Shown piece after piece: positions 6,201 through 7,691 of a stretch of DNA of 7,691 bases. The notes below the pieces were generated by a model, which searched no databases, was not told where the DNA came from, and worked only from the letters and a program-made list of their open reading frames with translations. The translations under genes and the position numbers were made by a program. This DNA is from Nanobdellota archaeon. Lineage in GTDB: Archaea; Nanobdellota; Nanobdellia; Woesearchaeales; GW2011-AR15. The DNA is taken from positions 1 through 7,691 of the forward strand of contig JAAXVZ010000052.1 in assembly GCA_013335235.1 (NCBI GenBank). Direction: 5' to 3'. The first letter of the stretch is position 1; the number at the start of each line of letters is the position of its first letter.

Positions 6201-7119
6201 CAACTGGACAGCCAACTGCACAGACTACAGCGGAAATTCATTCATGCCTAACGTGAATAACTTCACTGTCTTTGCGGGGCCAGGTGAGATAGGAATAAAC
6301 ATCTCCTCTACAACAGTAACACTGAACTGGTCTGCAGCGGCTTATGCAGACACTTATAGCATATACTTATCCCATAATATCTCACAAGGGTTCCCTATTA
6401 CACCTAATGCAACAGGCATCACAAATCTCAACTGGACAGCTGCGAGACCCATAGAAGAGAGGAATTACTATAAGATCGCGGCTGTAAAAGGCGGAGTTGC
6501 CGCGCTAAGCAGCGAATCTGCCGGTCTGCATGCGCATCCTCTTTTTGCTACCTGGAACCTGATCAGCTTCCCTTTCAACACTACCTGGAAACTATCTGAC
6601 GGCGCTTCAGGGCAGGATCTGTTCACTGAGCCAAATTGCGCCCTGAGCCTATGGCGGCTTAATGCGACAAGCCAGACCTTCCAGAGGACAGATCACAATA
6701 ACGGCATCTGGACACCCGGCACAGGAGACGAGGATTTCATTGAAATTGAGCCTGGGGTAGGCTACTGGCTTGAGGCAAACCAGAGCTGCAGCATGTACCT
6801 ATATGGCATAGTCAATGACCAGAACCTGACTTTGCAGCTAAAGCAGTACTGGGACGCAGTAGGACATTATTCAGCAAGGGACCAGCTGCTATATGATGAG
6901 GCCACCCTCAATCCTATAATTGTGACACCGGCAGAGTCTGTTCAGAGCATCCTCAGGTACAATACGACCCAGAACAGGTTTGAAGTCACGGTATATTATA
7001 CTGGATGGGGCTTCTACCCTTCATTCAATAACCAGGATTTCATTTACCTGAATCCTAATTTCGGCTATTACTTCGACACAACAGGAGACGCGACATGGCA
7101 ATTCGACCCATCCAAATAA
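1..7119 (+). CDS. Giant secreted multi-domain surface protein with two DUF2341/LamG blocks (5' partial)
   Basis: The frame is open from base 1 to TAA at 7117-7119 (2372 residues in the window), so the true start and any signal peptide lie upstream. The GTG at 31 sits inside an Ig-like domain. Domains by window codon: Cys-paired Ig-like 1-80; Ig-like 81-178; DUF2341 203-317, opening WWNSSF; LamG-like 313-505, ending IRVRKY; SIWNGAGEGSG domain 513-620; three Ig-like 621-920; three CARDB/NEW3-like 921-1269; Ig-like 1270-1370; second Ig-like/DUF2341/LamG/SIWNGAGEGSG block 1371-1902; two Cys-paired Ig-like 1903-2094; FN3-like 2095-2180; paired WNLISFP modules 2181-2372. I hand-count about 130 N-X-S/T sequons. 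No transmembrane helix or sortase signal is seen at the C-terminus, which ends TWQFDPSK. LamG and DUF2341 domains belong to the concanavalin-like fold and suggest glycan or surface binding. A surface adhesin or cell-envelope protein is the best inference; no enzymatic active site is recognised. Confidence 0.96.
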   Translation, partial: GSEVNFSFFPVDNIAGSMNCSLKINNIVNQTDILVSNNSLTSLQKTFSQDATYYWNVSCTDNATNTNTSSTRSFVISTVPPQISLIEASPNYTGLGQAVLIRVNATDVDGIDFIRANITKPDGEEIVELSHVTGITYAGLFNNTWRMAAYNYTIWTGDIYGNENISEKYSFTVNSSLSISVRTAQDTYGPNAIVNLTNADISWWNSSFIYRQKVNLSVSSGATPQNYQVNVRLNSTNVGSSFNWSRGCEDIRFVNASDNTELDYWIEACSISAQSASLWVEVRNNITTSASSIYMYYGNPQSFNKSDGSATFDFFDDFSGNLSKWTTEISSGSYPQIENQYMVAGGGSTTSPYGHTSLGSSATYSGFQNNILEGSLYVTTNSIGEIAFRGNFAGNTGYKSRIDARAGQGLSHLAPPYSGWNFLAGCTVTGTPPAIDTWHNFTLTASGNSLNITVGTLSRLCTDSTYSAAGEIALQNHYGSYTYYDNIRVRKYSSPLPAISFSGEESQTGSKILNSGATNASGYLLMTIETNVTGSWVYNHTVINDLISFKLRNISNAGNLNLISIWNGAGEGSGWNTTSTASGYYRARAIFTDVSGNPLENATGGSLNVTYAFYVDITPPVWYFMNVTNATPVPNDLVNFSANWTDNLGLGSWKFFWKIAGDPSFSQQDDGVFGGGYNWSVASVTIPSSAEGKAIEFYFMATDIQGASAVTNISSITVKDVTSPIVSSPLASPSKIYINGTTNLSASITDNIAVDRAWVNVTRPDGASSLIQMGNLSSSYSMLFSNTSVIGRYNSTIFGNDTFGNIGSSALLQFEVYGRSNVTFISPISGSYPVNTIIDIVCRVLDHNTSYPVSGYDVSYYVNNSYIGTNVTNSTGYAVMRWNISGGGYTMINCTIGNMTGIFYDALSWNANSSIHVAVPNVTLSRLEHDNNVSIGIDEYETYDLIEYINISANNTGGANATNVEITLNALNKDSLPVSWLVSEQRNCTSVNVGSICIGFFNNSGQGYNITTLTDSGQGQWNITMNWSNGGYPPNTYLRNFRIYHIPDNVSGSLNKSEITPSESTKYAMNFTNPWSRNLTAVNVTINCPAALGLSCSCQNQSGDKCSIGNIGALSTVTSWFNITTTASTPLGDYGINITIQYLNPGSEYHEWAGINPVVLQLKPLVAFIIDSPDNITRGDKFNLTGYALNIGGGTITDVDLNWTLPPGWINLTGSLKSATAILNQDEFFWNNITVNTSISAPLGQQEVLLETYSADANYDDDRVFVYVYGSSNISNISVSNQIPYRGETIIILVKLIWDNSSDLISQTVSLQSSYPGQTNSTGWAKISYPIPSWAQLGDNSFTINVTYPGNGTIYSLPSAANLTISVRDRINISATAEPAVAGYGQQVRISANITSGLAIDKAYTNITLPDSSKSAFNIYNATSILFSGLFNNTWKSGQYNYTVSANNTAGFTNESATDIFQIRANATVNLSLVRILYGTNEIVNLSSTDTSVMWWNSSFGYRKLFSITETSGSNLSLYQINISVDTSDPISAGKMSSNCSDIRFSDNRTNELNYYIASGCNSPNTIIWVKLNLTASSVNPLFMYYGNPQAANVSNGTRTFDYFDQGDQTSSWTLVGTSGQSGTQGNPVPSYYAASVNGNYMYRNIGLTSQRIVEYNVRSDGLGNFYYLVSAAGAGQHFRMETRGGSSAGVASAATWTSWSAPTACSNLATNTWYSFRLAIGSTTSQAYINDVACGGAYTFANNGGYIGLVGDGLGAGYTTWLDNILVRKYASSLPTYSTGSEEIHNSVSPSSMHDIGSTNISGYSALYVDRNDSGTWTFIQTVVNDTSTLKKRNISANSHLNLASIWNGAGEGSGFNTLTRQTAQYRIFAALTDPSGNTLTNDDGGQMTGYAYFWIDSTPPIITLLIPVNSTWVSYPSINFSYLPNDTSLSNCSLWGNWSGAGWHLNETNTSPVSGISNYFGPKTIPEGRHIWSVQCFDAIGNSAYGSTYNLNVDTSIPSVILGYPANYGNISYGDINFTFTPNDNIASTLNCSLLVNDITVVSGILSQALDLSGYVYQIYDSGLYNWTANCTDYSGNSFMPNVNNFTVFAGPGEIGINISSTTVTLNWSAAAYADTYSIYLSHNISQGFPITPNATGITNLNWTAARPIEERNYYKIAAVKGGVAALSSESAGLHAHPLFATWNLISFPFNTTWKLSDGASGQDLFTEPNCALSLWRLNATSQTFQRTDHNNGIWTPGTGDEDFIEIEPGVGYWLEANQSCSMYLYGIVNDQNLTLQLKQYWDAVGHYSARDQLLYDEATLNPIIVTPAESVQSILRYNTTQNRFEVTVYYTGWGFYPSFNNQDFIYLNPNFGYYFDTTGDATWQFDPSK
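607..951 (+). other. DUF2341 domain, copy A
   Basis: Encodes WWNSSFIYRQKVNLSV at the start and MYYGNPQSFNKSDG, then FDFFDDFSGNLSKW, at the end. This is the usual DUF2341 pattern (W-n-x-x-W/F-x-Y-R-k ... Y-Y-G-N-x), followed directly by a LamG-like domain. Two cysteines, codons at 742 and 805, are 21 residues apart and match the spacing in copy B, so a disulfide is plausible. DUF2341 is a concanavalin-like domain of secreted proteins with no established catalytic role. Confidence 0.85.
937..1515 (+). other. LamG/concanavalin-like lectin domain, copy A
   Basis: Follows DUF2341 and begins at the FDFFDDFSGNLSKW junction. It has a glycine- and serine-rich beta-sandwich composition, TWHNFTLTA, and the closing strand YYDNIRVRKYSSPLPAISFS, which is the typical 'D-N-I-x-V-R-K-Y' end of LamG-like domains attached to DUF2341. 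Cysteine codons at 1276 and 1381 may pair. It contains only two sequons, far fewer than the flanking domains. Confidence 0.75.
1861..2760 (+). other. Three consecutive Ig-like domains
   Basis: About 100 residues each. The first (1861-2157) has VNFSANWTDNLGLGSWKFFW. The second (2158-2454) opens DVTSPIVSSPLASPSKIYIN, with ITDNIAVDRAWVNVTRPDG. It resembles the Ig-like domains that open blocks A and B (ANITKPDG; TNITLPDS), so it is a third relative of that domain without DUF2341 behind it. The third (2455-2760) has VTFISPISGSYPVNTIIDIV and a GTNVTNSTGYAVMRW strand typical of bacterial/archaeal Ig-like repeats. Confidence 0.65.
2761..3807 (+). other. Three CARDB/NEW3-like domains, two with cysteine clusters
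   Basis: Three beta domains of the COG1470/CARDB/NEW3 kind in a row. The first (to about 3150) has YINISANNTGGANATNVEIT and cysteine codons at 2962 and 2989. The second (3151-3498) has YAMNFTNPWSRNLTAVNVTI and cysteine codons at 3262, 3286, 3292 and 3316. The third (3499-3807) has FNLTGYALNIGGGTITDVDL and WTLPPGWI, close to the NEW3 consensus, and no cysteine. Such domains usually act as structural spacers in secreted proteins. The fold assignment is by pattern only. Confidence 0.65.
3808..4110 (+). other. Ig-like domain before block B
   Basis: Begins SSNISNISVSNQIPYRGETI and contains QTNSTGWAKISYPIPSWAQL and SFTINVTYPGNG, the pattern of Invasin/Big-type Ig domains with an 'N-S-T-G-x-A' turn. 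It resembles the domain at 2455-2760 (TNSTGYAVMRW). Confidence 0.6.
4483..4824 (+). other. DUF2341 domain, copy B
   Basis: Opens WWNSSFGYRKLFSI and closes MYYGNPQAANVSNG, then FDYFDQ. Cysteine codons at 4618 and 4681 are 21 residues apart, the same spacing as in copy A. The segment SDIRFSDNRTNELNYYIASG corresponds to EDIRFVNASDNTELDYWIEA in copy A. Confidence 0.85.
4801..5355 (+). other. LamG/concanavalin-like lectin domain, copy B
   Basis: Same arrangement as copy A: TWYSFRLAI aligns with TWHNFTLTA, and TTWLDNILVRKYASSLP with YYDNIRVRKYSSPLP. Cysteine codons at 5116 and 5203 sit at equivalent places to those in copy A, although the spacing differs (29 against 35 residues). After the junction with DUF2341 I find no N-X-S/T sequon in this domain. 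Confidence 0.73.
5707..6282 (+). other. Two Cys-paired Ig-like domains, matching the domain at the window's left edge
   Basis: The first holds INFSYLPNDTSLSNCSLWGN and ends HIWSVQCFDAIGNSAY (cysteine codons 5800 and 5932). The second holds INFTFTPNDNIASTLNCSLL and ends YNWTANCTDYSGNSF (cysteine codons 6100 and 6217). Bases 1-240 encode the same type: VNFSFFPVDNIAGSMNCSLK and YYWNVSCTDNATN (cysteine codons 58 and 175). The first cysteine always sits in N-C-S-L and the second in a W-x-x-x-C-x-D strand, as expected for an Ig-fold disulfide. Confidence 0.75.
6283..6540 (+). other. Fibronectin type III-like domain
   Basis: INISSTTVTLNWSAAAYADT, followed by YSIYLSHN, the strand LNWTAARPIEERNYYKIAAV and a final SSESAG, follows the FN3 layout (V-x-L-x-W ... 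A-x-x-Y-x-I-Y ... Y-Y-x-I-x-A-V ... S-x-x-S). It bridges the last Ig-like domain and the C-terminal modules. Confidence 0.7.
6541..7116 (+). other. C-terminal pair of WNLISFP-type modules
   Basis: Copy 1 (about 6541-6837): ATWNLISFPFN, then LWRLNATSQTF, then IEIEPGVGYWLEANQSC. Copy 2 (about 6838-7116): YWDAVGHYSA, then SILRYNTTQNRFEV, then IYLNPNFGYYFDTTGDATWQF. The 'W-N-L-I-S-x-P ... W-x-Y-N ... I-x-P-G-x-G-Y-W' pattern is common at the C-termini of archaeal secreted proteins. Copy 2 has lost the LIS core. With no transmembrane segment after it, this pair takes the place of an anchor; how the protein is held at the cell is not visible. Confidence 0.65.
7083..7087 (+). promoter_or_regulatory. 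Shine-Dalgarno site for the downstream gene
   Basis: AGGAG lies seven bases before the ATG at 7095 and inside the coding sequence of the upstream giant gene. Its spacing is that of a functional ribosome binding site. It decides the start at 7095 and, with the 25-base overlap, suggests that translation of the two genes is coupled. No separate promoter is apparent between them. Confidence 0.7.
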
Positions 7120-7691
7120 TACTGATATTGGCGATGCTGATTGGCATAGTGTCAGCTATACCTGTACCCCTAGGTGTGGATGGCAGAGTCTATGGACTAG
7201 ACGGGATCACTCCGGCAGATTCGACAGTGAGATTCTCTATAGAGAACACGAGGACAGGCTGGTCAATATATTCCAGGCTGAGAGCAGACGGGACGTACTC
7301 AGCTGCCTTGCCAGGTATCGAAGGAGACACTTTCCAGATAATATTCTGGACAGACTGGAATTCAGTCACCCTGACAAGGCAGATTGACGGCGTCCTCCAC
7401 AATAACAACGCAATCCTGAACCTGTCGCATCCTTATCAAGGCCCTGTTTTCACTTCAGTGCCGATTGAAAGCGCGCTCGAGGACACACTTTATGCTTATG
7501 AAGCCACTACAGATTCCATGGCACTTTTGTCTCTTATCCAAGGGCCGGCTAGCATGCATCTCAACGGAAGCATGGTGTTTTGGCTTCCAGGTGATGCAGA
7601 TGTTGGGATCCACCATATCAAAATATCTGCTTATGACAACATCAGCACAAGCTACCAGGAATACGACCTAGAGATAATACCTGTCAATGAT
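7095..7691 (+). CDS. Secreted protein with beta-sandwich and He_PIG/cadherin-like domain (3' partial)
   Basis: An ATG at 7095 opens a frame with no stop to the window edge (199 codons), in a different frame from the large gene it overlaps by 25 bases. Residues 1-21 look like a signal peptide: Arg at 4, a hydrophobic run IILILAMLIGIV, then a possible cleavage after VSA at residue 21. Residues 24-110 begin GVDGRVYGLDGITPADS, the pattern of carboxypeptidase-regulatory-like beta domains (VxGxVyxxDGxTPA). Residues 117-199 fit a He_PIG/cadherin-like Ig domain: PVFTSVPIESALEDTLYAYE, then MVFWLPGDADVGIHHIKISA, ending YDLEIIPVND. AGGAG at 7083-7087 supports this start; ATG 7134 would cut the signal peptide in half. 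There are only three sequons in 199 residues, much sparser than in the upstream protein. Probably a co-expressed secreted or surface-anchored partner. The C-terminus, and so its anchoring, is unknown. Confidence 0.87.
   Translation, partial: MAIRPIQIILILAMLIGIVSAIPVPLGVDGRVYGLDGITPADSTVRFSIENTRTGWSIYSRLRADGTYSAALPGIEGDTFQIIFWTDWNSVTLTRQIDGVLHNNNAILNLSHPYQGPVFTSVPIESALEDTLYAYEATTDSMALLSLIQGPASMHLNGSMVFWLPGDADVGIHHIKISAYDNISTSYQEYDLEIIPVND

Noticed and set aside
7190..7408. 72-codon minus-strand open frame
   Set aside because: It lies opposite the beta-domain part of the gene at 7095 and shows no motif or ribosome binding site support.
7465..7671. 68-codon plus-strand open frame starting at 7465
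   Set aside because: It overlaps the partial gene from 7095 in another frame; the latter has a signal peptide, ribosome binding site and He_PIG pattern, while this one has none.

Overview
The window lies almost entirely inside one giant gene. A single forward frame is open from base 1 to the TAA at 7117-7119 and encodes at least 2372 residues of a secreted, Asn/Ser/Thr-rich, multi-domain surface protein whose N-terminus lies upstream of the window. A second forward gene starts at 7095, overlaps the end of the first by 25 bases in another frame, and runs off the right edge after 199 codons. I see no RNA gene, mobile element, CRISPR array or intergenic gap, and nothing convincing on the minus strand.

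Organism (inference): probably an archaeon, most likely of the DPANN type (Woesearchaeota/Pacearchaeota-like). Reasons are the heavy use of ATA (Ile) and AGG/AGA (Arg) codons, about 130 N-X-S/T sequons in the large protein, an architecture of DUF2341 plus LamG-like plus Ig-like/CARDB-like domains, and Ig repeats of the 'INFSYLPND...NCSLW...W-V-C-D' type. No marker gene is present, so the lineage is not proven.

Layout of the large protein: 1-240, end of an Ig-like domain with a Cys pair; 241-1860, block A (Ig-like, DUF2341, LamG-like, then a domain carrying SIWNGAGEGSG); 1861-2760, three Ig-like domains; 2761-3807, three CARDB/NEW3-like domains, two with Cys clusters; 3808-4110, an Ig-like domain; 4111-5706, block B, a diverged second copy of block A in the same order; 5707-6282, two more Cys-paired Ig-like domains like the one at the left edge; 6283-6540, an FN3-like domain; 6541-7116, a C-terminal pair of 'WNLISFP'-type modules. 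The C-terminus has no membrane helix or sortase-type signal.

The second gene encodes a predicted secreted protein with a signal peptide, a carboxypeptidase-regulatory-like beta domain and a He_PIG/cadherin-like Ig domain. The overlap and the AGGAG motif before its start suggest translational coupling, so the two proteins are probably made together and act at the cell surface. Adhesion or cell-surface carbohydrate binding is the likeliest joint role, but this is inferred from domain types only.
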